Below are positions 1 through 5,688 of a stretch of DNA of 10,117 nt, piece by piece. The DNA lies in contig CANRGI010000033.1 in NCBI GenBank assembly GCA_947630095.1, positions 1-10,117 on the forward strand. Reading direction: 5' to 3'. The notes under the pieces are model-generated. The model worked only from the letters and a program-made list of their open reading frames with translations. It did not search any database and was not told where the DNA came from. The DNA is from an uncultured Bacilli bacterium (lineage in GTDB: Bacteria; Bacillota_I; Bacilli_A; RF39; UBA660). Position 1 is the stretch's first letter; each line of letters starts with the position of its first letter. A program made the position numbers and the translations under genes.

Positions 1-285
1 AATAATTAAATCAAACTTACTCTCTTTAGCATCTTCTATCATTTCCTTAAAACTATCTCTTTTTTCTACTCTAACCCCACTTATCCCCTCGTCAACATAA
101 CCCCTAATATATTCCCAATTTTCTTTCTCTTTTATATAATTTTTATAATAACTTAGTTGATTTTCTAAAGAATTTAATTGTACATCACTATCAGTTGAAA
201 CCCTTGCATAAAATACTACTCTAAGAGGTATATTAAAAATCTTCTCCCCGTTCATTACAAGTTTAGATATTTGATTAAAATTCAT
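1..285 (-). CDS. Large serine recombinase (integrase), N-terminal part, cut by the window edge
   Basis: The first 95 residues of a serine recombinase; the 3' end lies left of the window. The protein has a 20-residue leader, then the resolvase catalytic core: LRVVFYARVSTD at residues 21-32, with Arg28 and the presumed nucleophile Ser30, then SLENQL (39-44) and DEGISG (65-70), both typical of large serine integrases of phages and Tn4451-like or ICE elements in Bacillota. In this family Ser forms a covalent link to DNA and recombines attP with attB. The start at 285 is chosen because AGGGGA lies 4 bases upstream; Met11 lacks such a site. It follows a 41-aa gene by 8 bases and runs in the same direction as the truncated spoVD. 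Such genes normally sit at one end of their element, which fits the break in spoVD. The DNA-binding half cannot be seen, so the exact subfamily is open. Confidence 0.9.
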   Translation of the reverse strand, partial: MNFNQISKLVMNGEKIFNIPLRVVFYARVSTDSDVQLNSLENQLSYYKNYIKEKENWEYIRGYVDEGISGVRVEKRDSFKEMIEDAKESKFDLII

Positions 286-293
286 ATTTTCCC

Positions 294-419
294 CTATATT
301 TCTTTTAAAAGTATTTCATTTGCTTTTCTAAAAGTATTCTCGTCTATAATATCTTTTTCATATAATCTTCTATTTATTATTATTTTAATATTATTTAAAA
401 AACTTTTATTATTAAACAT
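294..419 (-). CDS. Small SHOCT-like protein (41 aa) upstream of the recombinase
   Basis: A 41-residue open frame starting MFNNKSFLNNIK and ending KANEILLKEI. The second half has the shape of a SHOCT-type module: a basic Leu/Tyr segment (RRLYEKDIID) followed by an acidic-basic amphipathic helix ending in LLKE. Such short helical pairs are common as stand-alone small genes in mobile elements of Bacillota, and their function is mostly unknown. The start at 419 is preceded by GGTGAT at a 5-base spacing; an in-frame ATG at 431 is an alternative that would overlap this ribosome site. The stop is 8 bases before the recombinase start, so the two are very probably co-transcribed. A role as an accessory factor or excision partner of the recombinase is conjecture from position only. 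There are no cysteines and no membrane segment. Confidence 0.6.
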   Translation of the reverse strand: MFNNKSFLNNIKIIINRRLYEKDIIDENTFRKANEILLKEI

Positions 420-480
420 ATCTATCACCATTAAATAATATGTTAGTATATTTTATATATAACTAAAAAATGGAGTTACA
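420..480. other. Probable attachment-site junction (one end of an integrated element)
   Basis: The spoVD reading frame matches the family up to Thr297 (codon 474-476) and then runs through six unrelated residues (PFFSYI) to a stop at 453-455. The break between chromosome and element therefore lies at about 465-480. Just inside the element is an imperfect inverted repeat, TTAGTATA (443-450) against TATAACTAA (458-466), with one unpaired A. Serine integrases use short imperfect arms around a 2-base crossover core, so this could be part of the att site. The core cannot be fixed without the other end of the element or an uninterrupted relative. Confidence 0.55.
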
Positions 481-1364
481 ATTTTAAACGTAGACCCAGG
501 TTCAAAACTACTCCAAATAGCCAAATTTCTATTAATAGTTTCTACACTATAATTTTGATATTTACTAGGAGAAAACGTAGGCCTACTAGACATAGCCAAA
601 ATTTCCCCAGTCTTAGGATTCATTACTATCCCTATAGCCCCTTCAGCATTATATTTTTTAGTTGCATTATTGAGTTCACTTTCTAAAACTAATTGTAAAT
701 CTAAATCAATAGTCAAGTTTATATCCATACCACTTTGAGGGGCAACATACACTTCAGGTAATGTTAATTTATTCCCTTTACCATCAGAAAAATACTTTAT
801 ACTCCCATCTATCCCAGTTAAATAATTATCATACATTAATTCAAGCCCACTTAACCCCTGATTATCAATACCTACATACCCTATCACATGCGCTAATACA
901 TCATCATATTTATAATATCTCTTAGTTTCTTTAAGTAAATAAACTCCATCATACCCTAAATCATTTATCTTTTTTGCTACTTCATAACTTAAATCTCTCC
1001 CCTCAGGATGCACTCTTTCAATAGAAACTCTTTTACTAACATGCCTTAACATCTCTTCATAGTCACTACCTATTATCTCACTTATATTTTTAGCAACTTC
1101 TTCTTTATTTTTAATTTGATTAGGAATAACTACTAAACTAGAAGTAGTAACATTACCCGCAATTTCTTTCCCATTTCTATCAAGTATCCTACCTCTATCT
1201 GCTTGAACAGGTAAATTCCTACTCCATAAATTTTCTGCAAGACTATTTAATTCTTCATATTCTAAAACTTGTATATAAAATACTTTAACTATTATTAATA
1301 TAAATAAGAATAAAACTATAATAAATGCTAATTTTATCCTACTATTTTGCATATTCAAAAACAT
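453..1364 (-). pseudogene. spoVD: SpoVD (sporulation penicillin-binding protein), 5' half, interrupted after the active-site motif
   Basis: A class B penicillin-binding protein that makes spore cortex peptidoglycan in Bacillota; this is only its first half. Visible parts: a signal anchor at residues 11-33, then SLAENLWSRNLP (41-52) and DRGRILDRNG (56-65), the dimerisation domain with GYVGIDNQGLSGLE (162-175), MNPKTGEILAMSSRP (248-262) and the start of the transpeptidase domain at WSSFEPGSTFKIVT (284-297), with nucleophile Ser291 and Lys294. From memory it resembles Bacillus SpoVD (about 646 aa) more than the division protein PbpB. The SxN and KTG motifs and the C-terminal region are missing, and no frame to the left in this window encodes them, so a simple frameshift does not explain the break. 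The start at 1364 has AGGTGA 4 bases upstream. A protein made from this copy would lack a complete active site. Excision of the adjoining element might restore the gene. Confidence 0.9.
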
Positions 1365-1391
1365 AAACTCACCTACTAATTTTATGTTTTC

Positions 1392-1430
1392 AAAAATAAA
1401 AAGAGAATTAATTTATTCTATTATTCTCTT
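1392..1430 (-). terminator. Rho-independent terminator after the TIM44-like gene
   Basis: Minus-strand hairpin with an 8-bp perfect stem (AAGAGAAT at 1423-1430 on the minus strand, ATTCTCTT at 1401-1408), followed by TTTATTTTT. The stem overlaps the last codons of the TIM44-like gene, and the T-run ends about 25 bases before the spoVD start. The stem is AT-rich and therefore weak. It would separate spoVD transcription from the gene upstream. Confidence 0.6.
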
Positions 1431-2126
1431 AATATCACTTATTCTAAATTCTTCACTTTTAACTAAAGTCCTACAATATTCACACTTACTCCCTATCACA
1501 CTAGCCCCACAGTTCGGACACTTTATTATATCTTGCTTATTAAATTCTTTCCTAAAAGTAACTTGAAACTTCTCTTTTATTTCATTTATACTATCCCCAC
1601 TTATAGTATCTCCCTTTTTATTTACCATATAATTTTTATAACTAATTTCTATCATACATATACTTACTTGTTTACTTATAGTACTATCTATTTCATATAT
1701 TATAACATTTTCTCTTTTTATATCTTTTATAATTCTCTTATTTCCAACCTTCAAATCAAGTGAAATACCTGTATAATAATTTTGATACAACTCTTTAGTA
1801 CTTAAACTCCTCATTACATTATAGTCTAAATTATTATATGCTTCTTCAAACCTAACAAATATATCATAATAATAATCTTTTAATACATTAATATCATTTA
1901 TATTAAATCTCTCTAATTCTTTTTTATTTACATCTTTATATATTACTTTTTTACTATTTTCATTTATATTTTTTTCACTACTAACTATATTATTTTTAAA
2001 ATATCTATGATTATTATTCCTCTTTATCGCATTTATTATTATACTTACTATTATTATATAAAATATTATAGCCTCGATATATACAAATACCATTGAAAAG
2101 AAATCAAATACAAAATCAAACATCAT
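1413..2126 (-). CDS. Membrane-anchored protein with TIM44-like domain and C-terminal zinc ribbon
   Basis: A 237-residue protein in three parts. A hydrophobic segment at about residues 13-34 should anchor it in the membrane, with a basic segment (KRNNNHR) following. Residues 80-195 (NVLKDYYYDIFVRFEEAYNNLD onward in pieces) look like the TIM44-like domain of small bacterial proteins, ending in a beta-rich KFQVTFRKEF stretch. The tail holds a zinc ribbon, CPNC (203-206) and CEYC (215-218). TIM44-like/zinc-ribbon proteins are found in Bacillota without a settled function; binding of unfolded or membrane-bound proteins is a guess from the domain. AGGTGA precedes two adjacent ATGs (2126 and 2123), and either may be used. 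It has its own promoter 25 bases upstream and a terminator at its end, so it is probably monocistronic. Confidence 0.7.
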   Translation of the reverse strand: MMFDFVFDFFSMVFVYIEAIIFYIIIVSIIINAIKRNNNHRYFKNNIVSSEKNINENSKKVIYKDVNKKELERFNINDINVLKDYYYDIFVRFEEAYNNLDYNVMRSLSTKELYQNYYTGISLDLKVGNKRIIKDIKRENVIIYEIDSTISKQVSICMIEISYKNYMVNKKGDTISGDSINEIKEKFQVTFRKEFNKQDIIKCPNCGASVIGSKCEYCRTLVKSEEFRISDIKRIIE

Positions 2127-2150
2127 AACTTCACCTATATCCTACTATTA

Positions 2151-2178
2151 AGTATAACATTTTTATTTATATAATCAA
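2151..2178 (-). promoter_or_regulatory. SigA-type promoter for the TIM44-like gene
   Basis: On the minus strand, TTGATT (2173-2178) and TATACT (2151-2156) are separated by 16 bases, and a TGT extended -10 element immediately precedes TATACT. The -35 overlaps the stop codon of the upstream 190-aa gene. The ribosome site AGGTGA follows about 15 bases downstream. This is the only good promoter match in the gap 2127-2174. Confidence 0.6.
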
Positions 2179-2747
2179 AGTAATTTTTTTCTAATATTTT
2201 CTTTATCCTCTAATTCTTCACTATCTAATAAATATATATTGCTATATGCTTTATTATAAATTTCTCTCTTTATTTCTCGAAGCGCTACTAGAGTTCCTTT
2301 TTTATCTAATGTATAATAGTCTGTTTTATCTACCCTTATAACGTGATTAGATAATTCTCTAACGTATTCTATTTCTTCTATTTTATATGAATTAATTATA
2401 TCCCTACTTGTTAAATCAGTTCCCATATTAGCATTTATATTATCTTTAAGTTCTTCTAACTTTTTATTTGCTTCTCTTACTAAACTTAAATTATCTTCCA
2501 TTAAGGCATTTATATTAACGTAATCGTCCATACAAAATTTAGTAGCAAGTAATGAAGAAAAGATTTTTAAAGGTTCTAAAGGATATTCTCCCATCTTATA
2601 TAAGATATTATATAAAATAGTATTTAAAATTATCAAAAGTGATACTTGAATACCTACTCTTTTAACTATTTCTATCTCAGGTTTAAATTTATTTTGTGAA
2701 TTTTTAATCTCTAACTTTATATCTAAATCATTTTCTAATAATTTCAT
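2175..2747 (-). CDS. Hypothetical protein, 190 aa, one probable membrane segment
   Basis: I do not recognise this gene. The protein has a charged N-terminus (MKLLENDLDIKLEIK), then a hydrophobic stretch at about residues 33-51 rich in Ile, Leu, Asn and Tyr that may cross or lie on the membrane. A charged helical segment with heptad-like Leu spacing at about 86-106 (LSLVREANKKLEELK) could form a short coiled coil. The last 70 residues are mixed charged helix and strand, ending in KENIRKKLL. There is a single Cys (72) and no catalytic motif or signal peptidase site. The start at 2747 is preceded by GGGGGA at about 8 bases. It lies between the lipoprotein and TIM44-like genes on the same strand, but terminators or promoters on both sides suggest a separate transcript. 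Confidence 0.55.
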   Translation of the reverse strand: MKLLENDLDIKLEIKNSQNKFKPEIEIVKRVGIQVSLLIILNTILYNILYKMGEYPLEPLKIFSSLLATKFCMDDYVNINALMEDNLSLVREANKKLEELKDNINANMGTDLTSRDIINSYKIEEIEYVRELSNHVIRVDKTDYYTLDKKGTLVALREIKREIYNKAYSNIYLLDSEELEDKENIRKKLL

Positions 2748-2777
2748 AATCTATTTCCCCCAAAAAAACATATATAG

Positions 2778-2795
2778 TTTACTACAAAAAGTAAA
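2778..2795. repeat. Inverted repeat TTTACT-N6-AGTAAA upstream of the 190-aa gene
   Basis: TTTACT (2778-2783) and AGTAAA (2790-2795) form a perfect 6-base inverted repeat with a 6-base centre. It lies about 30 bases upstream of the 190-aa gene, where a promoter or operator is expected, and its right end overlaps the T-run of the lipoprotein terminator. It could be an operator, but short AT-rich palindromes arise easily in this composition. Confidence 0.3.
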
Positions 2796-2822
2796 AAAAA
2801 GCAACTAAGAAATCTTCTTAGT
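2793..2822 (-). terminator. Rho-independent terminator after the lipoprotein gene
   Basis: On the minus strand the hairpin ACTAAGAA / TTCTTAGT (8 perfect base pairs, 3-base loop, 2804-2822) is followed within a few bases by eight T residues (2793-2800). The stem includes the stop codon of the lipoprotein gene. This is a clear intrinsic terminator. Confidence 0.8.
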
Positions 2823-3342
2823 CAGCACATTCAAATATCTTTTTATCAAATTTATAGTTATCGTCTTCCATAGTAGCAGTAAATTCTTTATTTTTATATT
2901 CAAATACTATTTTTTTAGATTTAATCTTTTTAATCTTTACATCTTCCTTAATTAAATCTTTTAAATCAGGTTCATACATATAGTCTAAAGGACATCCCCC
3001 TTGAGATAAAGTATAAAGTTCTCCACCAGATTGACGATATTTCTCTGTTAATTCTTCATTTAATTTTTTAGATATTTTATCTACATAAACAGAATTAGAA
3101 TAATCAAGTAATTTCTCTATATTAGCATATTCACTAACAGATACTTTATACCATTTTTGCCCATCAAATTCTTTCATTTCTTCTTCACTTTGTGTAACAG
3201 GAAGTCCTGCTCCTTCTGCTGAATAAACTGCCATAAATGCTTTCTCTAATGAACTATAAAGCATATCTTCTTTTTCTTCTTTAGTTTTACCACAACCAGT
3301 TAATAGTAACATAGTTATAGTTATTAAAAATAATTTTTTCAT
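2818..3342 (-). CDS. Predicted lipoprotein, 174 aa
   Basis: A lipoprotein precursor: basic start MKK, a hydrophobic signal segment (residues 4-15) and the lipobox LLTGC with the lipidated Cys at 17. It should be lipidated by Lgt, cleaved by signal peptidase II (lspA is in this window at 8863-9336) and held on the outer face of the membrane. The mature part is charged and has only two further cysteines, Cys117 (GGCPLD) and Cys172 (FECAD near the C-terminus), which could form a disulfide. The segments KKIVFEYKNKEF and DNYKFDKKIF suggest a small beta domain. I do not recognise the family. The ribosome site AAGGAG lies 8 bases before the ATG. It follows the transketolase-like gene by 53 bases on the same strand, with a weak promoter in between and a strong terminator at its end. 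Confidence 0.75.
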   Translation of the reverse strand: MKKLFLITITMLLLTGCGKTKEEKEDMLYSSLEKAFMAVYSAEGAGLPVTQSEEEMKEFDGQKWYKVSVSEYANIEKLLDYSNSVYVDKISKKLNEELTEKYRQSGGELYTLSQGGCPLDYMYEPDLKDLIKEDVKIKKIKSKKIVFEYKNKEFTATMEDDNYKFDKKIFECAD

Positions 3343-3365
3343 TTACTTCACTCCTTATTATCTAT

Positions 3366-3394
3366 ATTCTATCACATATTTTTAATTAAATAAA
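3366..3394 (-). promoter_or_regulatory. Possible weak promoter for the lipoprotein gene
   Basis: On the minus strand, TAGAAT (3366-3371) lies 17 bases from TTTATT (3389-3394). The -10 is good and the -35 is poor. No clear terminator separates this gene from the transketolase-like gene upstream, so read-through transcription is an equally good explanation. Confidence 0.35.
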
Positions 3395-3395
3395 C

Positions 3396-5348
3396 TCATT
3401 TTAAAAGTTTTTCACACTTTTCTAATAAATGTTCATAATCATATTCCATATATTTTAATACTTCATTACTTTTAGCATTAATTCCAAATTTATTTATATT
3501 TAAAATATATTTACTACTATATACAAAATTATTCCACAAAGCATCATTACTTGCTTCTATTACTATTACTTTAGAACCCATTGGCAATAATTCTCTTTTA
3601 TATTCTTCACTTGAATTTAAAAATACTTCTATTGATGGCATTGATATAACCCTAGTATATAACCCTCTTCTATCTAACATATCACTTATTTCTAATGAAA
3701 CACTAACTTCACTACCACTAGATATTATTACCCCTTGTAGTCTTCCTCTTTCTTGTTTTATTATATATGCTCCTCTTAAAGTACCATCTAAACTACTAGT
3801 ACTAATCATTTCTTTTTCTAAACTAGGAAGTACTAAACTAGCAGGTACTTTTTTATTTAGTATATAATCCCAACTTCCCACTAGTTCATTGACATCTGCT
3901 GGTCTAAAAAGCACCATATTGGGTACTTGCCTTATCATAGATAACTGTTCAGTAGGCATATTTAATATACCATTATCACTACTTTTAAAACTATCGTGTG
4001 TAAATATATATGTTACAGGTAAATTCATAATAGAACTTAACCTAATACCCGATTTCATATTATCACTTTTAGATAAATAAGTACTACCAAAAGGTCTAAG
4101 TCCAACAAGTGCAAGTCCATTTAATACATTACTCATTAAATTTTCTCTTAAACCAAATCTAATATTTCTTCCACTTTTATTATCTATTTTAAAGTCTTTA
4201 GATTTAACTAAATAAGTATAATTATCAAATGAAGTATCAGCACTTCCCCCAATGAATAAAGGAAATAAATCTGCTATAACTTCCATTAAATTAGAATTAG
4301 TCTTCCTCATATCTTCTTTTAAAGTCTTATCAAAATTAACATTTAATTTTTTTAAATCTAAACTTATATTTCCTTCTTCTATTAGATTTATTAATTTCTT
4401 TTTATTCGCATCTTTCTCTAATACTTTATTATATAATTTAGCCCAGTTGTTGTATTTTTCACTAACTCTTCCGTCTATTTTCTCTCTAAAATAAGTTACT
4501 GCTTCCCTAGAAACGTGAAATGGTACTTGTGTTAAATTCATTTTTCCTTTTACATTTATTAAGTCAGCATCACTTAAAGGCATAGTTGCTTTTGGAGTAT
4601 TAGATACACTAGTACCTATCCCACATATAGTCCTAATTTCTATTATACTAGGTTTACTAGTTTCATTTTTAGCCTGTAAAATAGCCCTGTCTATTGATGC
4701 AAAGTCTTCCCCATTTAACACCACTTGGGTATGCCAACCCATTGCTTCAAATCTTTTTAATACGTCTTCGTCAAATATCCCTTTAATTTTAGCATCTCTA
4801 GTAACTTCACTCGCATCATATAATACTATTAATTTCCCAAGTTTTAAACTACCAGCAAAACTAGCAGTTTCATAAGTTATACCTTCCATCATTTCCATAG
4901 GTGTTAATAAAGTATAAACATAATAATTAACTAAATCTTTACCTAATAATTCACTTATATATGCTTCTCCAATAGCCACTCCTACTGCACTTGCAAATCC
5001 TTCTCCACTAAGCCCAGTTGTAATTTCTACTCCTATACTTTTATCCATTGTTGCATTTATTCCTAATCTTCCATTACCTTTACCATAACTTTTTAAATCT
5101 TCTAAAGTTATATTATATCCAGAATAAAATAAAGTACTATATAGTATTGCACTAGCATTATTACTTCCTAATATAAATCTATCTCTATTTAACCAATTAG
5201 TATCGTCTTTATTAAAATTAAGATGTGACGAAAACAATGTATACATAGTAGGTGCAATACCTAAACATTCTCCAGCATTCCCACTTCCGCATTCATTTAT
5301 CATATCAATTGCTAAATTTCTTATTCCATTAATTACTTTTATATCCAT
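3396..5348 (-). CDS. Transketolase homologue lacking cofactor and active-site residues (probable pseudoenzyme)
   Basis: At 650 residues it is close to the usual transketolase length (about 660), and all three domains can be followed: NWLNRDRFIL (51-60), IGVEITTG (106-113), LKLGKLIVLYD (168-178), GRNIRFGLREN (393-403), FTHDS (449-453) and IISSGSEVSVSL (541-552). The chemistry is largely gone. SGHPG is SGNAG (Asn24), AGHGS is SNNAS (Asn64), the GHP His is Asn99, and the diphosphate-metal motif GDG plus distant Asn is TPM (149-151) plus Ser180. The HGAPLG His is Ala254, and THQP is LNMP (Asn463). The cofactor-ring aromatic residues of F..F..Y are largely lost (424-430). Glu402 of the REN motif and His451 remain. 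It is therefore unlikely to bind thiamine diphosphate or transfer ketol groups. The intact frame suggests selection for another role, perhaps structural or regulatory. AGGTG precedes the start, and the gene has its own promoter. Confidence 0.85.
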   Translation of the reverse strand: MDIKVINGIRNLAIDMINECGSGNAGECLGIAPTMYTLFSSHLNFNKDDTNWLNRDRFILGSNNASAILYSTLFYSGYNITLEDLKSYGKGNGRLGINATMDKSIGVEITTGLSGEGFASAVGVAIGEAYISELLGKDLVNYYVYTLLTPMEMMEGITYETASFAGSLKLGKLIVLYDASEVTRDAKIKGIFDEDVLKRFEAMGWHTQVVLNGEDFASIDRAILQAKNETSKPSIIEIRTICGIGTSVSNTPKATMPLSDADLINVKGKMNLTQVPFHVSREAVTYFREKIDGRVSEKYNNWAKLYNKVLEKDANKKKLINLIEEGNISLDLKKLNVNFDKTLKEDMRKTNSNLMEVIADLFPLFIGGSADTSFDNYTYLVKSKDFKIDNKSGRNIRFGLRENLMSNVLNGLALVGLRPFGSTYLSKSDNMKSGIRLSSIMNLPVTYIFTHDSFKSSDNGILNMPTEQLSMIRQVPNMVLFRPADVNELVGSWDYILNKKVPASLVLPSLEKEMISTSSLDGTLRGAYIIKQERGRLQGVIISSGSEVSVSLEISDMLDRRGLYTRVISMPSIEVFLNSSEEYKRELLPMGSKVIVIEASNDALWNNFVYSSKYILNINKFGINAKSNEVLKYMEYDYEHLLEKCEKLLK

Positions 5349-5375
5349 AATACACCTGCTCTATTCTATAAACAA

Positions 5376-5404
5376 ATTATAACACGTTAGAAAAAACTAT
5401 GCAA
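5376..5404 (-). promoter_or_regulatory. Promoter of the transketolase-like gene
   Basis: On the minus strand TTGCAT (5399-5404), a 17-base spacer and a perfect TATAAT (5376-5381) preceded by TGT (extended -10). The predicted start of transcription is about 20 bases before the ATG. The -35 lies inside the hairpin of the terminator that ends the 51-aa gene, so the two signals overlap. Confidence 0.7.
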
Positions 5405-5416
5405 CATCAGGCATAG
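5391..5416 (-). terminator. Terminator after the 51-aa membrane protein gene
   Basis: On the minus strand CTATGC (5411-5416) pairs perfectly with GCATAG (5397-5402) across an 8-base loop, followed directly by TTTTTT (5391-5396). The stop codon is in the loop. The stem is short but the arrangement is canonical. Confidence 0.6.
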
Positions 5417-5562
5417 TATGTTTTCTCATTATTATCAGTAATTTCCGACTGCGAGTTTATTCCCTTTATATTTAATGTTAGCAAAAATGCCATAAGCGCT
5501 ATTATAATATAAAATAACACTATCCCCTTATAACTATCAAATAATTTCTCTAAAGTTTCCAT
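5407..5562 (-). CDS. 51-aa single-span membrane protein divergent from lexA (candidate SOS division inhibitor)
   Basis: The protein starts METLEKLFDSYKG, has one hydrophobic segment at residues 14-30 (IVLFYIIIALMAFLLTL) and a polar tail of about 20 residues ending EKTYYA. The longer in-frame extension to 5694 is rejected because AAGGAG (5572-5577) precedes this ATG at 9 bases and a strong promoter lies inside the extension. Its position, divergent from lexA with a shared control region containing SOS-box-like sites, is that of yneA in Bacillus and its analogues, membrane-anchored inhibitors of cell division made during DNA damage. It is half the length of YneA and has no LysM domain, so it is closer in build to other tiny single-span inhibitors. 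The function is inferred from context only; I see no sequence homology that proves it. The terminal Tyr-Ala could favour rapid proteolysis. Confidence 0.7.
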   Translation of the reverse strand: METLEKLFDSYKGIVLFYIIIALMAFLLTLNIKGINSQSEITDNNEKTYYA

Positions 5563-5590
5563 AAACTCACTCTCCTTCTTTCTACTAACC

Positions 5591-5619
5591 ATTTTAATAC
5601 ATATAATAGTTCGTGTCAA
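5591..5619 (-). promoter_or_regulatory. Promoter of the 51-aa gene, overlapped by an inverted repeat
   Basis: On the minus strand a consensus TTGACA (5614-5619), a 17-base spacer and TAAAAT (5591-5596). The spacer begins with CGAAC, the left half of a Bacillus-type SOS box, but has no matching right half. A promoter this close to consensus should be strong unless it is repressed. Confidence 0.75.
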
Positions 5620-5631
5620 GACTTGAACGAA
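5610..5631. promoter_or_regulatory. Inverted repeat in the lexA intergenic region (possible operator)
   Basis: TTCGT (5610-5614) and TCAAG (5616-5620) mirror CTTGA (5622-5626) and ACGAA (5627-5631) around a central A at 5621. The only fault is one extra G at 5615. It covers the -35 of the divergent gene and ends where the SOS-box-like site of lexA begins. Ten paired positions make it hard to dismiss as chance. It is not a standard CGAAC-N4-GTTCG box. Confidence 0.5.
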
Positions 5632-5655
5632 AAAAAGTTTGACAAATGTACGTTT
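5628..5655. promoter_or_regulatory. SOS-box-like sites over the lexA -35 region
   Basis: CGAAAAAAAGTTTG (5628-5641) matches 8 of the 10 defined positions of the Bacillus SOS box CGAAC-N4-GTTCG and overlaps the lexA -35 (5639-5644). A second near-palindrome, AAATGTACGTTT (5644-5655), lies in the promoter spacer and has the same A-rich/GTTT layout with one mismatched pair. LexA autoregulation through such sites is the rule in Bacillota. Assignment of the true operator is inference. Confidence 0.55.
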
Positions 5656-5667
5656 TTGTGTTAATTT
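5639..5667 (+). promoter_or_regulatory. lexA promoter
   Basis: TTGACA (5639-5644), a 17-base spacer and TAATTT (5662-5667) preceded by TGT, an extended -10. The ribosome site GAGGAG (5675-5680) lies 8 bases before the ATG. The spacer and -35 overlap the SOS-box-like sites, so bound LexA would block RNA polymerase. Confidence 0.7.
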
Positions 5668-5688
5668 ATATATAGAGGAGATGATTAT

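Noticed and set aside
453..480. spoVD truncation as a sequencing frameshift
   Set aside because: No frame to the left encodes the rest of the transpeptidase domain; recombinase-linked genes begin at once, so the break is real in this assembly.
1379..1386. CATAAAAT upstream of spoVD as a sigma E -10 box
   Set aside because: The match is 7 of 8, but transcription would start inside the ribosome site and no -35 is visible. The real promoter is not identified.
1384..1763. Plus-strand open frames opposite the TIM44-like gene
   Set aside because: Composition is that of complementary AT-rich coding sequence; there is no ribosome site, and the minus-strand gene has a clear zinc ribbon and hydrophobic anchor.
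3889..4494. Plus-strand open frames inside the transketolase-like gene
   Set aside because: They are antisense shadows of a conserved gene, with no ribosome site and no recognisable protein features.
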